A stretch of DNA of 64,000 nt from DASXUG01 sp036504995 (GCA_036504995.1 DASXUG010000017.1:62001-126000); one strand, 5' to 3'; positions 17,071 through 26,875 are shown, counted from the stretch's first letter. Notes: generated by a model not told the origin, from the letters alone. Numbers and translations: made by a program.

Positions 17071-17835
17071 ATGGCCGGTAAGGTGTTTTTGATTGGTGCA
17101 GGCCCAGGTGACCCAGATTTGGTTACCTTGAAAGCGGTCAATGCACTAAAAACGGCAACAGTGATTTTGCTGGATGATTTAGTCAATCGTGAGACCTTAA
17201 AACATGCGCCTACAGCACGCGTGATAGAGGTTGGCAAGCGAGGCGGTTGCAAGTCTACGCCACAAAGCTTTATCAACCGCATGATGATTGCCTTGGCTGA
17301 GCAAGGTGAAACCGTTGCTCGCTTAAAAGGTGGTGATCCATTTTTATTTGGTCGTGGTGGTGAGGAGATGTTAGCGCTACGTGAGGCCAATATTGAAGTG
17401 GAAGTTATACCGGGTATTACTAGTGGTATTGCGGTGCCAGCTAGCCTTGGTATCCCTGTGACGCATCGTGCTTATACGCACGGTGTTACTTTTGTCACTG
17501 GGCATACCCAAGCAGGCGATAGCCCAAATTGGAAAGCGTTGGTTGCGGGTGGAACAACCCTGGTGATTTATATGGGGATGAAGCACTTACCTGAAATTGT
17601 GACTGAATTAATCGCGGCTGGTATCAATCGCAATATGAGTGCAGCGGCTATTCAACAGGGAACGTTAGCCGATCAACGACAAGTAATTGCGCCGATTGAG
17701 ATGTTGCCTATGGCAGTAAAAAGAGGCGCTTTATCGAGTCCCGCTATTATTGTGGTAGGTGAAGTGGTAAGGCTGGCTCAAGAAGAGAGGGTAAGTGTAG
17801 ATGGTTTAATCTCAGCACTTGCCGTTGCAGCATAA
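17071..17835 (+). CDS. cobA: Uroporphyrinogen-III C-methyltransferase (SUMT)
   Basis: This 254-residue SAM-dependent enzyme methylates uroporphyrinogen III to precorrin-2, the first step to siroheme. KVFLIGAGPGDPDLVTLKA, DDLVN, RLKGGDPFLFGRGGEE and PGITSGIAVPA are hallmark motifs. An AAGGAGG site precedes the ATG at 17071. It is a stand-alone SUMT without the CysG dehydrogenase/ferrochelatase domain, so those steps need another gene. Its place directly before nirB fits supply of siroheme to nitrite reductase. Confidence 0.93.
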   Translation: MAGKVFLIGAGPGDPDLVTLKAVNALKTATVILLDDLVNRETLKHAPTARVIEVGKRGGCKSTPQSFINRMMIALAEQGETVARLKGGDPFLFGRGGEEMLALREANIEVEVIPGITSGIAVPASLGIPVTHRAYTHGVTFVTGHTQAGDSPNWKALVAGGTTLVIYMGMKHLPEIVTELIAAGINRNMSAAAIQQGTLADQRQVIAPIEMLPMAVKRGALSSPAIIVVGEVVRLAQEERVSVDGLISALAVAA

Positions 17836-17860
17836 AAATTAAGATATTAGGAAATTCAGC

Positions 17861-20287
17861 ATGAAAAAAATGAAACTAGTAGTCGTTGGTAATGGCATGG
17901 CGGGCATGCGTGTAGTTGAGGAGCTACTCAAAATCGCCCCAGATTTATATGACATTACTGTGTTTGGTGATGAGCCTTACCCTAACTACAACCGTATTAT
18001 GCTCTCGCCTGTGCTGGCTAATGAGCAAACGATTGAGGATATTATTCTCAACTCGCGCGAATGGTACGCTGAAAACAATATTAATTTGTACACCAGCGCA
18101 CGCATCAATAAAATTGATCGTAAAGCACGGGTCGTGTATGCCGAAGATGGTACGAGTGCTGATTACGATAGATTGTTGATTGCTACTGGTTCAAAACCTT
18201 TCATGTTGCCTATCCCTGGATCGGATTTACAAGGCGTGATTGGCTATCGTGATATTAAAGATACCAACGATATGATAGAAACCGCCAAAAAGTATAAGCA
18301 TGCGGTTGTGATTGGCGGCGGCTTGCTTGGTCTGGAAGCGGCCAATGGCCTTAAAATTCAAGGTATGGATGTTACGGTGATCCATAGAAGTGGATGGCTC
18401 CTAGAGCGTCAGCTAGACAAAACCGCAGCAAAAATGCTGCAAAAATCGCTGGAAGCTAAAGGTTTAAATTTTCTATTAGAAAAAGATACTGAGTTACTTA
18501 CTGGCAAAGATGGCCGCGTAACTGGTGTTAAGTTTAGAGATGGTCAGGAAATTCCCGCAGATTTAGTAGTAATGGCGGTGGGCATTCGCCCAAATTACGC
18601 TTTAGCAGAATCTGCTGGCATCTATTGCAACAAAGGCATCGTGGTGAATGACACCATGCAAACTTATGACCCACGCGTTTACGCGGTTGGGGAGTGTGTT
18701 TCTCACCGCGGTATCTCTTATGGCCTAGTGGCTCCTTTATTTGAAATGGCTAAGGTGTGCGCCACGCACTTAGCCAACTTCGGCATCGGTCTATACAAAG
18801 GCTCTGTGACCTCAACAAAATTAAAAGTAACAGGGCTTGATTTGTTTTCTGCGGGTGATTTCACCGGCAACGACGAGACCGAAGAAATTGTGCTGCACGA
18901 CGCAGTTGGCGGGGTATACAAAAAACTCGTCATCAAAGATGACAAAATCATCGGCGCCGTGCTGTATGGCGATACGACGGATGGGGCTTGGTATTTCCAG
19001 ATGCTTCGAGATGGTAAGGCTATTCATGAGATTCGCGATCACCTCATGTTTGGTCAAGATAGTCTGGGTAATACCGGCCACCAAGGTCAAAATATGGCGG
19101 CCACCATGTCAGATGAAATGGAAGTTTGCGGCTGTAATGGTGTGTGCAAAGGTACCATCGTCAAAGCGATTCAAGAAAAAGGCTTGTTCACAATTGATGA
19201 TGTGAAAAAGCAAACCAAGGCTGGTTCTAGCTGTGGTAGCTGTACAGGTTTGGTTGAGCAGATTTTAGCGTCTACTTTAGGCGGAGGTTATGCACCACCT
19301 TCTACTAGTAAATCAGTATGTGGCTGTACCGACCAGAACCATGAGCAAGTGCGTGAGGCTATCCGCACTAATAAATATTTGAGTATTCCAGAGGCCATGA
19401 CAGGCATGGCGTGGCGTACACCGAATGGTTGCGCGACATGCAGGCCTGCACTGAATTATTACCTGATTTCTACATGGCCACACGAGGCTAAAGATGATCC
19501 GCAATCACGCTTCATCAATGAGCGCGTACATGCCAATATTCAAAAAGATGGTACATATTCAGTAATTCCACGTATGTATGGTGGCGTTACTACGCCTGAT
19601 CAGCTACGTAAAATTGCCGATGTGGCAGATAAATACGCTGTGCCTATGGTGAAGGTGACAGGTGGTCAACGTATTGACCTGCTTGGTGTGAAAAAAGAAG
19701 ACCTTACCAGTATGTGGGCGGATTTAGATATGCCATCAGGTTACGCTTATGGTAAATCAATTCGTACGGTCAAAACTTGCGTGGGCTCTGAGTTCTGCCG
19801 CTTTGGTACACAAAACTCAACGCAACTTGGGATTGATATTGAAAAAGCCTTCGATCATATGTGGGCACCCCATAAAGTGAAGTTTGCGGTTTCAGGCTGC
19901 CCACGTAATTGCGCAGAGTCCGGTATTAAAGACGTGGGTATTATCGGCGTGGATTCAGGTTGGGAGATTTATGTTGGCGGCAACGGTGGTATTAAAACTG
20001 AAGTTGCGCACTTTTTGTGCAAAGTCAAAACAGCCGAAGAAGTGATTGAGTATTCAGGTGCTTTTATTCAAATTTATCGCGAAGAAGCGCGCTATTTAGA
20101 CCGTACCGTGCATTGGATTGAACGCGTTGGTTTAGATTATGTGAAGAAACGTATATTAGAAGATGTTGAAGGTCGTAAGGCCGCCTATGAACGTTTGCTT
20201 TACGCATTACAAGGATCTGTTGACCCTTGGGCTGAACGCGTGCAAAAACGTGATGAGCACAAAGAGTTTGAAACTATCGTTGTTTAA
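17861..20287 (+). CDS. nirB: Assimilatory NAD(P)H nitrite reductase large subunit
   Basis: An 808-residue cytosolic enzyme that reduces nitrite to ammonium. Order of domains: FAD site VVGNGMAGMRVVEE (residue about 6), NAD site VIGGGLLGLEA (about 148), two cysteine-rich BFD-like [2Fe-2S] segments (about 420-530), then the ferredoxin-like and siroheme/4Fe-4S half. The last has C640-x5-C646 and C680-x3-C684 as cluster and siroheme ligands. The start lies 25 bases after cobA. NirD is encoded separately further downstream. Confidence 0.96.
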   Translation: MKKMKLVVVGNGMAGMRVVEELLKIAPDLYDITVFGDEPYPNYNRIMLSPVLANEQTIEDIILNSREWYAENNINLYTSARINKIDRKARVVYAEDGTSADYDRLLIATGSKPFMLPIPGSDLQGVIGYRDIKDTNDMIETAKKYKHAVVIGGGLLGLEAANGLKIQGMDVTVIHRSGWLLERQLDKTAAKMLQKSLEAKGLNFLLEKDTELLTGKDGRVTGVKFRDGQEIPADLVVMAVGIRPNYALAESAGIYCNKGIVVNDTMQTYDPRVYAVGECVSHRGISYGLVAPLFEMAKVCATHLANFGIGLYKGSVTSTKLKVTGLDLFSAGDFTGNDETEEIVLHDAVGGVYKKLVIKDDKIIGAVLYGDTTDGAWYFQMLRDGKAIHEIRDHLMFGQDSLGNTGHQGQNMAATMSDEMEVCGCNGVCKGTIVKAIQEKGLFTIDDVKKQTKAGSSCGSCTGLVEQILASTLGGGYAPPSTSKSVCGCTDQNHEQVREAIRTNKYLSIPEAMTGMAWRTPNGCATCRPALNYYLISTWPHEAKDDPQSRFINERVHANIQKDGTYSVIPRMYGGVTTPDQLRKIADVADKYAVPMVKVTGGQRIDLLGVKKEDLTSMWADLDMPSGYAYGKSIRTVKTCVGSEFCRFGTQNSTQLGIDIEKAFDHMWAPHKVKFAVSGCPRNCAESGIKDVGIIGVDSGWEIYVGGNGGIKTEVAHFLCKVKTAEEVIEYSGAFIQIYREEARYLDRTVHWIERVGLDYVKKRILEDVEGRKAAYERLLYALQGSVDPWAERVQKRDEHKEFETIVV

Positions 20288-20382
20288 AACTATAAAAAAA
20301 TGAGATGGCATGGTCACCACAATCGTCCCGTCTCATTCTAAGTATACTCAGTACCAATAATTAAAGTTTTAAGGAGAGTAAC

Positions 20383-21594
20383 ATGCAAAAAAGTTTTTGG
20401 GAGGTAGGTCATAAGCCTACGCTATTTGCTTCATTTTTCTATTTTGATTTAAGTTTTATGGTGTGGGTGATGCTTGGCCCATTAGCTGTGCAAATTGCGG
20501 CTGATTTAAATCTCAGTCCAGCACAAAAGGGCTTAATGGTAGCCACTCCAGTACTTGCAGGGGCTTTGTTACGCATTGTGATGGGTGTCTTGGTTGATCA
20601 AATTAAGCCTAAAAAAGCAGGTTTGGTGGGACAGGTGATTGTACTTGCTGCGTTATCGGTGGCGTGGGTAAACGGTATTCATACCTACCAACAAACATTG
20701 TTGCTAGGTATGTTTTTAGGCTTTGCTGGCGCTGCATTTGCGGTCGCATTGCCACTTGCTTCACGTTGGTATCCACCTGAGCACCAAGGCACTGCGCTTG
20801 GTATTGCTGGCGCAGGCAACTCAGGCACAGCGTTGGCGGCTTTATTTGCACCAGGCTTGGCTATTGCTTTTGGCTGGAACAATGTATTTGGTTTAGCGTT
20901 AATTCCGCTCAGCATTGCGTTCTTGGTGTACATCATTTTTGCTAAAGATGCACCCGATGCCCCAGCTGCAAAATCACTCAGCCAGTATCTAGCGGTACTC
21001 AAAGACAAAGACGCTTGGTGGTTTATGTTTTTTTACAGCGTAACTTTTGGTGGCTTTGTGGGTATGGCTTCATCACTCACTATTTATTTCCACGATCAGT
21101 ATGCTTTAACGCCAGTGCATGCAGGGTACTTTACTGCCGCATGCGTGTTTGCTGGCTCATTGGTGCGCCCATTCGGGGGCAATCTGGCGGATCGCATCGG
21201 TGGAATCCGCACTTTAACTTTCATGTATATCTTGGCGGCGATTTTCTTGTGTATTCTAAGTTTCGGTATTGCATCACAAGGGCTGGGCTTAGCAGTCGTA
21301 GTGTTGGCGATGGCTTCTCTGGGTATGGGCAATGGCGCAGTGTTCCAGTTAGTTCCACAGCGCTTCCGTAAAGAAATTGGCGTGATGACAGGGCTCGTTG
21401 GTATGGCGGGTGGTATTGGTGGTTTCTACTTGGCATCCAGCTTAGGATACTCAAAACAAGTGACAGGCAGTTATCAAGTAGGCTTGTTGATTTTTGCTGG
21501 GTTAGCGGTGGTTGCCATGCTTGGCTTAATGGGCGTGAAAAATCGCTGGCGTACGACTTGGGGTTCTGCAACGGCTACGACTGCTAAGGTATAG
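20383..21594 (+). CDS. narK: NarK/NasA-type nitrate/nitrite MFS transporter
   Basis: A 403-residue twelve-helix major facilitator protein. The nitrate signature regions are visible as GTALGIAGAGNSGTALAA in helix 5 and VGMAGGIGGFYLA in helix 11. It would import nitrate or exchange nitrate and nitrite across the inner membrane, a second route beside NrtABC. It is spaced 95 bases after nirB with its own AAGGAG site. The exact substrate and direction are not readable from sequence. Confidence 0.92.
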   Translation: MQKSFWEVGHKPTLFASFFYFDLSFMVWVMLGPLAVQIAADLNLSPAQKGLMVATPVLAGALLRIVMGVLVDQIKPKKAGLVGQVIVLAALSVAWVNGIHTYQQTLLLGMFLGFAGAAFAVALPLASRWYPPEHQGTALGIAGAGNSGTALAALFAPGLAIAFGWNNVFGLALIPLSIAFLVYIIFAKDAPDAPAAKSLSQYLAVLKDKDAWWFMFFYSVTFGGFVGMASSLTIYFHDQYALTPVHAGYFTAACVFAGSLVRPFGGNLADRIGGIRTLTFMYILAAIFLCILSFGIASQGLGLAVVVLAMASLGMGNGAVFQLVPQRFRKEIGVMTGLVGMAGGIGGFYLASSLGYSKQVTGSYQVGLLIFAGLAVVAMLGLMGVKNRWRTTWGSATATTAKV

Positions 21595-21641
21595 TGTCTG
21601 ATTGATAGGTTTAATCCAAGACAGATTGATTTAAATTATAG

Positions 21642-23330
21642 ATGACACTTCAAATTACCGTAGGTGAAAGTAGCGTTAAAGGGCCGCGTGAGCGTAATGA
21701 AGATTACACCAGCGTAGTCACGCCAGGGGCGGCGCAACTAGCGATTAAAGGTGCGCTGGTTGCGGTGGCTGACGGCGTGAGTGGTAATGCGGGTGGTGGC
21801 GAGGCGGCTGAGATGACGGTGCGCACGGTATCCGCAGATTATTACGCCACCCCCGATACATGGCAAACACATGCCGCGCTAGATAAAGTATTAACGGCGG
21901 CTAATCGCTGGGTGCTGGCACAAGCTGCCGCTAACCGTGATATGGCGGGTATGGCGACTACCTTGTCACTCTTGGTGTTAAAAGGGCAGCGCTATGTGTT
22001 GGCGCATGTAGGCGATACGAGGATTTATCGCCTGCGCAATAAAGTATTAGAGCAGCTCACTAATGATCATGTTTGGGATAGGCCAGATATGCGTCACGTG
22101 CTGAAACGTGCCATTGGCTTAGACAGAAATCTGACAGTAGATTTTGCTGAGGGGTTGTTAGAAGTAGGTGATGTGTTTGTCATTATGAGTGATGGTGTAT
22201 GGGAGCCGCTTGGCGAGCAGGCCATACATCATGGCATGATGCTGTACGATAGCCCGCAGCTAATTAGTGAGCATTTCACCAAGTTGGCTTTGGAAAAAGG
22301 CGGGCAGGATAATGCGACGGCTTTGGTGGTACGCATTGATGGTGTAGGTTCGGATAGCTTGGCAGAGTTATTGTCCGACGCAAAAAATCTGCCTGTACCC
22401 GCCAAATTGAAAGTCGGTGAGATATTAGACGGTTTTACTGTTGAAGGGATATTGCATGATTCACGTGCAACCGTGCTGTATAAGGTGCGTAATCAAAGTG
22501 GGCAGTTATTTGTATTAAAAACGCTACAGCCTATTCTTGCCAATGATGCAGATAGCTGTCAGGCGCTGATGAATGAGGAGTGGCTAGCCAAGCGTGTTGT
22601 GTCGCAATGTGTGCCACAGGTGTTGCCCCTCAATATCGAGCAGCGTAAGCACTTGTATTATGTGATGACATGGCATGAAGGCGCAACGCTACAGCAGCGA
22701 TTAGAGAATGGTCACCACTTTACCGTGAATGGCGTGGCAAAAGTTGGGGCGGATTTATTGCGTGGTTTAAGCATGTTGCACCGTTTGAATATTTTGCACC
22801 GTGACATTAAGCCAGCCAATATTCATATCGGGGCAGATCAACGCTTACGTATTTTAGATTTGGGTGTGGCGCTCAACACGACGGTCAGCACGCCAGAAGC
22901 GATGGAAAACCCTGGTACGCCAAGTTTTATGGCCCCAGAGCTGTTTGAGGGTAATGGTGCAACCATCGCTACCGATGTGTATGCTGCGGGGGTAACGTTG
23001 TATTATTTGCTTACACGCAAGTACCCGTATGGTGAAATCGAGCCGTTTCAAAAGCCCAGATTTGGCGAGCCGATACGCCCAACGCGTTATCGACCTGAAA
23101 TTCCTAGTTGGCTTGAGAATATTATTTTAAAAGCGATAGCAGTAGATACTGCAAAGCGTTTTGAAACCTCGGAGGAAATGCTGGTTGCACTAGAGCACGG
23201 TGAGTTAAGGCCCATCGCCATGCAGAAAACGCCTCTGATTGCCAGAGCGCGTTTGGTGAAGTGGCAGTGGCTGGCAATATTTTCACTGATGTTAAATTTT
23301 TTATTGATCTACCTGTTAATGGTTTCCTAG
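21642..23330 (+). CDS. Fused PP2C phosphatase / Ser-Thr protein kinase in the nitrate cluster
   Basis: A 562-residue bifunctional protein. The N-terminal PPM/PP2C phosphatase (about 1-240) has ERNEDY, VADGVSGNAGG, GDTRIYRL, SDGVWE and GGQDNAT metal-site motifs. The C-terminal kinase (about 260-530) has the ATP lysine K293 (FVLKTL), HRDIKPAN near 386, DLG in place of DFG near 407 and GTPSFMAPE. One C-terminal transmembrane helix (WQWLAIFSLMLNFLLIYLL) anchors it with both domains cytosolic. Between narK and nirD, it may phosphorylate a transporter or enzyme of nitrate assimilation; the target is unknown. Confidence 0.92.
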   Translation: MTLQITVGESSVKGPRERNEDYTSVVTPGAAQLAIKGALVAVADGVSGNAGGGEAAEMTVRTVSADYYATPDTWQTHAALDKVLTAANRWVLAQAAANRDMAGMATTLSLLVLKGQRYVLAHVGDTRIYRLRNKVLEQLTNDHVWDRPDMRHVLKRAIGLDRNLTVDFAEGLLEVGDVFVIMSDGVWEPLGEQAIHHGMMLYDSPQLISEHFTKLALEKGGQDNATALVVRIDGVGSDSLAELLSDAKNLPVPAKLKVGEILDGFTVEGILHDSRATVLYKVRNQSGQLFVLKTLQPILANDADSCQALMNEEWLAKRVVSQCVPQVLPLNIEQRKHLYYVMTWHEGATLQQRLENGHHFTVNGVAKVGADLLRGLSMLHRLNILHRDIKPANIHIGADQRLRILDLGVALNTTVSTPEAMENPGTPSFMAPELFEGNGATIATDVYAAGVTLYYLLTRKYPYGEIEPFQKPRFGEPIRPTRYRPEIPSWLENIILKAIAVDTAKRFETSEEMLVALEHGELRPIAMQKTPLIARARLVKWQWLAIFSLMLNFLLIYLLMVS

Positions 23331-23386
23331 TGTTAGTTTCTTAAGTATTAGTTTTGTAGCGTTAAGTTTAATTATTCGGAGTATTT

Positions 23387-23698
23387 ATGAGCTGGACAAA
23401 AGTTTGCCCTTTAGAAGACATTCCTAAGTTGGGCGCGCGCGTAGTGCGCACAGAATCAAAAGAGATCGGCGTATTCCGCACTGAAGATGACCGCGTATTT
23501 GCGATTAATAATAGCTGTCCACATAAAGCTGGGCCGTTATCACAAGGTATTGTGTATGGCGATAAAGTTGCTTGTCCATTACATAGCTGGAAAATTAGTT
23601 TGGTCGATGGCAAGGCCGAAGAACCTGATGTTGGTGAGACGGCTTGTTATCAAGTAAAAGTGGAAGATGGTGTTGTTTTCTTGGAAGTATCAGAGTAA
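23387..23698 (+). CDS. nirD: Nitrite reductase small subunit
   Basis: A 103-residue Rieske-type subunit paired with NirB. The full cluster ligands are present, CPHKAGP and CPLHSW (C-x-H and C-x2-H), so it should carry a [2Fe-2S] cluster, unlike the ligand-less NirD of enterobacteria. GGAG precedes the ATG. It is separated from nirB by narK and the phosphatase-kinase gene. Confidence 0.93.
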   Translation: MSWTKVCPLEDIPKLGARVVRTESKEIGVFRTEDDRVFAINNSCPHKAGPLSQGIVYGDKVACPLHSWKISLVDGKAEEPDVGETACYQVKVEDGVVFLEVSE

Positions 23699-23712
23699 AT
23701 GAAAAGCGGGTT

Positions 23713-23851
23713 ACCACAGAGAACACAGCGGACCCAGAGCAAAGCGTTTTCCAATAGGGTATATGCATGCTGCCAGTTTTTCTTGGAAGAGTTTTTGCTC
23801 AAAAATATGATCAATTGTGGCGGTACTTACTGTCTCTGTGAGCTCGGTGGT
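23713..23851. repeat. Dispersed imperfect-palindrome repeat, copy A
   Basis: The left end ACCACAGAGAACAC (23713-23726) and the right end CTCTGTGAGCTCGGTGGT (23834-23851) form an imperfect terminal inverted repeat. The same 14-base left end and a related right end recur at 51052-51140. The element fills nearly the whole gap between nirD and nasA and provides the nasA leader. It looks like a REP/MITE-like intergenic repeat of unknown mobility. Confidence 0.6.
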
Positions 23852-23863
23852 TAGAAGTAAAAA

Positions 23864-26578
23864 ATGATTAAAGAAACGAAATCTACCTGTTGCTACTGCG
23901 GTGTTGGCTGTGGCGTCATTATTAAAACTGATAACGATCAAATCGTTGATGTGCAAGGTGACCCTGATCACCCCGCAAATTTTGGGCGGCTTTGCACCAA
24001 AGGTTCAACTTTGCATCTTACTGCCAAGCTGGATGCACGCGCACTTTACCCAGAAATGCGCACTAACCGTGGCGCTGTGCGTGAGCGTGCGACATGGGAT
24101 GCATCGCTTGATTACGTGGTAGATAAGTTTGCCGACACTATTCAAAAGTACGGGCCAGATTCTGTTGCATTTTATATTTCAGGCCAATTGCTGACTGAAG
24201 ACTATTACGTCTTTAATAAACTCGCTAAAGGTTTAATTGGTACCAATAACGTCGATACCAACTCACGCTTATGCATGAGCTCAGCGGTGACAGGCTACAA
24301 AGCCACACTGGGGGCAGATTCACCACCTGCTTGTTATGAAGACATTGACCATACGCAATGCTTGTTTATTGCGGGGAGTAATACCGCTTTTGCACACCCT
24401 ATCATCTTCCGTCGTATAGAGGATGCTAAGGCGAAAAATCCTGATATGAAGGTGGTGGTGGTTGATCCACGCCGCACAGATACAGCCCAATTTGCCGACC
24501 TGCATTTAGCTATTTTACCAGGCACTGACGTTGCCCTTTTTAACGGCATGTTGCACGTTATGCTGTGGGAAGGTCTCTTGGATATGGACTATATCCGCAA
24601 CTATACTGAAGGTTTTGATGCGCTCAAACAAACCGTGCGCGAATACACGCCTAAAATGGTGGCAGATATTTGTGGCATCAGTGAAAGCGATATTATCCAA
24701 GCCGCAAAATGGTTTGGTGCGGGGCCTACACTTTCCATGTACTGCATGGGCTTGAATCAATCTGTGCATGGTACTGATAAAAACGCAGCATTGATTAACT
24801 TGCATCTGGCGACAGGTCATATCGGCAAGCTCGGCGCAGGGCCATTCTCACTCACAGGTCAACCGAATGCGATGGGTGGGCGTGAAGTAGGCGGCATGGC
24901 TAATTTGCTTTCTGCACACCGAGATTTAAATAATCCTGAGCACCGTGCTGAAGTGGCTAAACTTTGGGGTGTGGCTGATGTCCCCGCTAAGGCAGGCAAA
25001 ACTGCGGTTGAAATGTTTGATGCAGTCAAAACCGGCGAAATCAAAGCGATTTGGATCGCTTGTACTAACCCTGCGCACTCCATGCCTGATCTGAACGCTG
25101 TGATAGAGGCACTCAACAACGCTGAACTTGTCGTGTTGCAAGATGCATTTAATAATACCGATAGTAATCAATATGCAGATGTGATTTTCCCCGCTACCAC
25201 TTGGGGCGAAAAAGAAGGCACAGTCACCAACTCTGAGCGCCGTATTACGCGCGTGCAGAATGCCGCCGTCATTCCTGGTGAGGCCCGCAACGATTGGGAA
25301 ATCGTGGTGGACTTTGCGCAGCGCCTAGAAAAGAAATTAGGTAAAGCGCAAACTCTAGCCAACGACACCACCTTGTTTAATTATCCGAGTGCAGAAAGTG
25401 TGTTTAACGAGCACCGTGAATCAACACGTGGCCGAGATTTAGACATCACAGGTCTAAGTTATCTAACTTTAGAGCAGCAAGGTCCGCAACAATGGCCGTT
25501 TAAACAAGGGGAAAGTACTGGCCAAGCGCGTTTATACGCGGATGGCGTGTTTCAAACCCCTAGTGGTAAGGCACGTTTTCATAATGCGGTGTATAAATCC
25601 ACCGCAGACAAAACCGATGCGCGCCATCCGCTACATTTGTTGACGGGTCGCCTGCGTGACCAATGGCATGGCATGAGCCGTACGGGTACCATCGCGCAAC
25701 TGTATAACCATGTTGAAGAACCTGTTGTTTCGATGAATCAGGACGATATGACGCGTCGCCAGCTTAAAACTGGAGACATTGTTAAACTGAGCAATAAGCG
25801 CGGAAGCCTGAATATTCGTGTGCAGCAGTCTGAAGAAGTCAAACCAGCTGAGACGTTTGTACCTATGCATTGGGGTAGTCAGTTTATGAATGGTCTAGGC
25901 ATCAATGTGTTAATGCCAGCGGCCTTTGATAAAACGTCAAAACAGCCTGAGCTGAAACACGCAGCCATTAAAATTGAAAAGCTAGATTTACCTTGGCAAA
26001 TGACGGTTATGCGCACCTGCGGCGATTTAAGCCTGATTGCAGAAATGCGTAAATTGCTCAAACATTTTGATTATGCAACCTGTGGTCTCTACGGGCGTGA
26101 CCATGGCATGGTGGTGTTTCGTGCATCGCATAAAGAAGCGCCAAGCCAAGACATTATCAGTATTCTTGATGCGTTACTAGGTATGGTAGAAGGCGCACCC
26201 ATGCTCAATTATGATGATCCCAAACGTGGTGTCAGCAAACGTATTTTGGTGGAAGGTGGGCAAGTCACTGGTGTGCGTTTAATCGGTGAAACTCTAGCTG
26301 CAGATTGGCTCAAACAAGTGATGCAACAGGGTGAGTTTACCAATGAATTAAGAAAGTGGGCATTGGCCCCGCTCAGTACACCGCCGACGGGTCAAAAAAG
26401 TCGCGGCAAAATTGTTTGTAACTGCTTGGATGTTTCAGAAAACGAAATCATCGAAGTTTGCCAAGCAGGAGCCGATCTGCCAACGCTACAAGCCAAACTC
26501 AAATGCGGGACTAATTGCGGCTCATGTGTTCCAGAGTTGAAACGACTAGTCAAAATGCATAGTACGTTAAAAGTTTAA
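23864..26578 (+). CDS. nasA: Assimilatory nitrate reductase catalytic subunit
   Basis: A 904-residue cytosolic molybdenum enzyme reducing nitrate to nitrite. The [4Fe-4S] ligands are C9, C12, C16 and C44 (CCYCGVGC, GRLCTKG); the Mo-bis-MGD domains follow (about 60-690). The C-terminus carries a BFD-like [2Fe-2S] domain (IVCNCLDVSENE, then CGTNCGSC), as in Klebsiella NasA, which would receive electrons. No separate NasC-like electron-transfer subunit is in the window. It closes the nitrate cluster. Confidence 0.95.
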   Translation: MIKETKSTCCYCGVGCGVIIKTDNDQIVDVQGDPDHPANFGRLCTKGSTLHLTAKLDARALYPEMRTNRGAVRERATWDASLDYVVDKFADTIQKYGPDSVAFYISGQLLTEDYYVFNKLAKGLIGTNNVDTNSRLCMSSAVTGYKATLGADSPPACYEDIDHTQCLFIAGSNTAFAHPIIFRRIEDAKAKNPDMKVVVVDPRRTDTAQFADLHLAILPGTDVALFNGMLHVMLWEGLLDMDYIRNYTEGFDALKQTVREYTPKMVADICGISESDIIQAAKWFGAGPTLSMYCMGLNQSVHGTDKNAALINLHLATGHIGKLGAGPFSLTGQPNAMGGREVGGMANLLSAHRDLNNPEHRAEVAKLWGVADVPAKAGKTAVEMFDAVKTGEIKAIWIACTNPAHSMPDLNAVIEALNNAELVVLQDAFNNTDSNQYADVIFPATTWGEKEGTVTNSERRITRVQNAAVIPGEARNDWEIVVDFAQRLEKKLGKAQTLANDTTLFNYPSAESVFNEHRESTRGRDLDITGLSYLTLEQQGPQQWPFKQGESTGQARLYADGVFQTPSGKARFHNAVYKSTADKTDARHPLHLLTGRLRDQWHGMSRTGTIAQLYNHVEEPVVSMNQDDMTRRQLKTGDIVKLSNKRGSLNIRVQQSEEVKPAETFVPMHWGSQFMNGLGINVLMPAAFDKTSKQPELKHAAIKIEKLDLPWQMTVMRTCGDLSLIAEMRKLLKHFDYATCGLYGRDHGMVVFRASHKEAPSQDIISILDALLGMVEGAPMLNYDDPKRGVSKRILVEGGQVTGVRLIGETLAADWLKQVMQQGEFTNELRKWALAPLSTPPTGQKSRGKIVCNCLDVSENEIIEVCQAGADLPTLQAKLKCGTNCGSCVPELKRLVKMHSTLKV

Positions 26579-26589
26579 ATACACCTCAT

Positions 26590-26605
26590 AGGTCGTATAC
26601 GACCT
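26590..26605. repeat. 16-bp perfect palindrome after nasA
   Basis: AGGTCGTATACGACCT is fully self-complementary and lies 11 bases after the nasA stop. It is the first of three palindromes in this 297-base gap; it could be a protein-binding site or an mRNA 3' structure. Confidence 0.7.
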
Positions 26606-26645
26606 TATCTCAGATTAACTGAGCCTCCATTCAAGCAAATCCTTA

Positions 26646-26682
26646 GCATAGATAATTGTGTGTATCAGACAATTATCTATGC
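26646..26682. repeat. 14-bp perfect inverted repeat, 9-base loop
   Basis: GCATAGATAATTGT (26646-26659) is exactly repeated in inverse at 26669-26682 around the loop GTGTATCAG. No T-run follows on either strand. Confidence 0.75.
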
Positions 26683-26696
26683 CCATCTTACTAACC

Positions 26697-26730
26697 CAGC
26701 AAGGGTAAATACGTTAATTTACCCTTGCTG
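26697..26730. repeat. 14-bp perfect inverted repeat, 6-base loop
   Basis: CAGCAAGGGTAAAT (26697-26710) pairs with ATTTACCCTTGCTG (26717-26730) around ACGTTA. It may end the nas transcript, but the following bases are not T-rich. Confidence 0.75.
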
Positions 26731-26875
26731 AATATAATCCTTAAACTGTATTTATGATATTTTGCATATCTGGAGTATTATTTATCAAAATGATTTTGGT
26801 CTTTTACAGTCACAAGACTAGATAGCCTAGGCTCGATTCATTTGTTTTTATACAAAAAACAGTGGTGTAAGTAAG

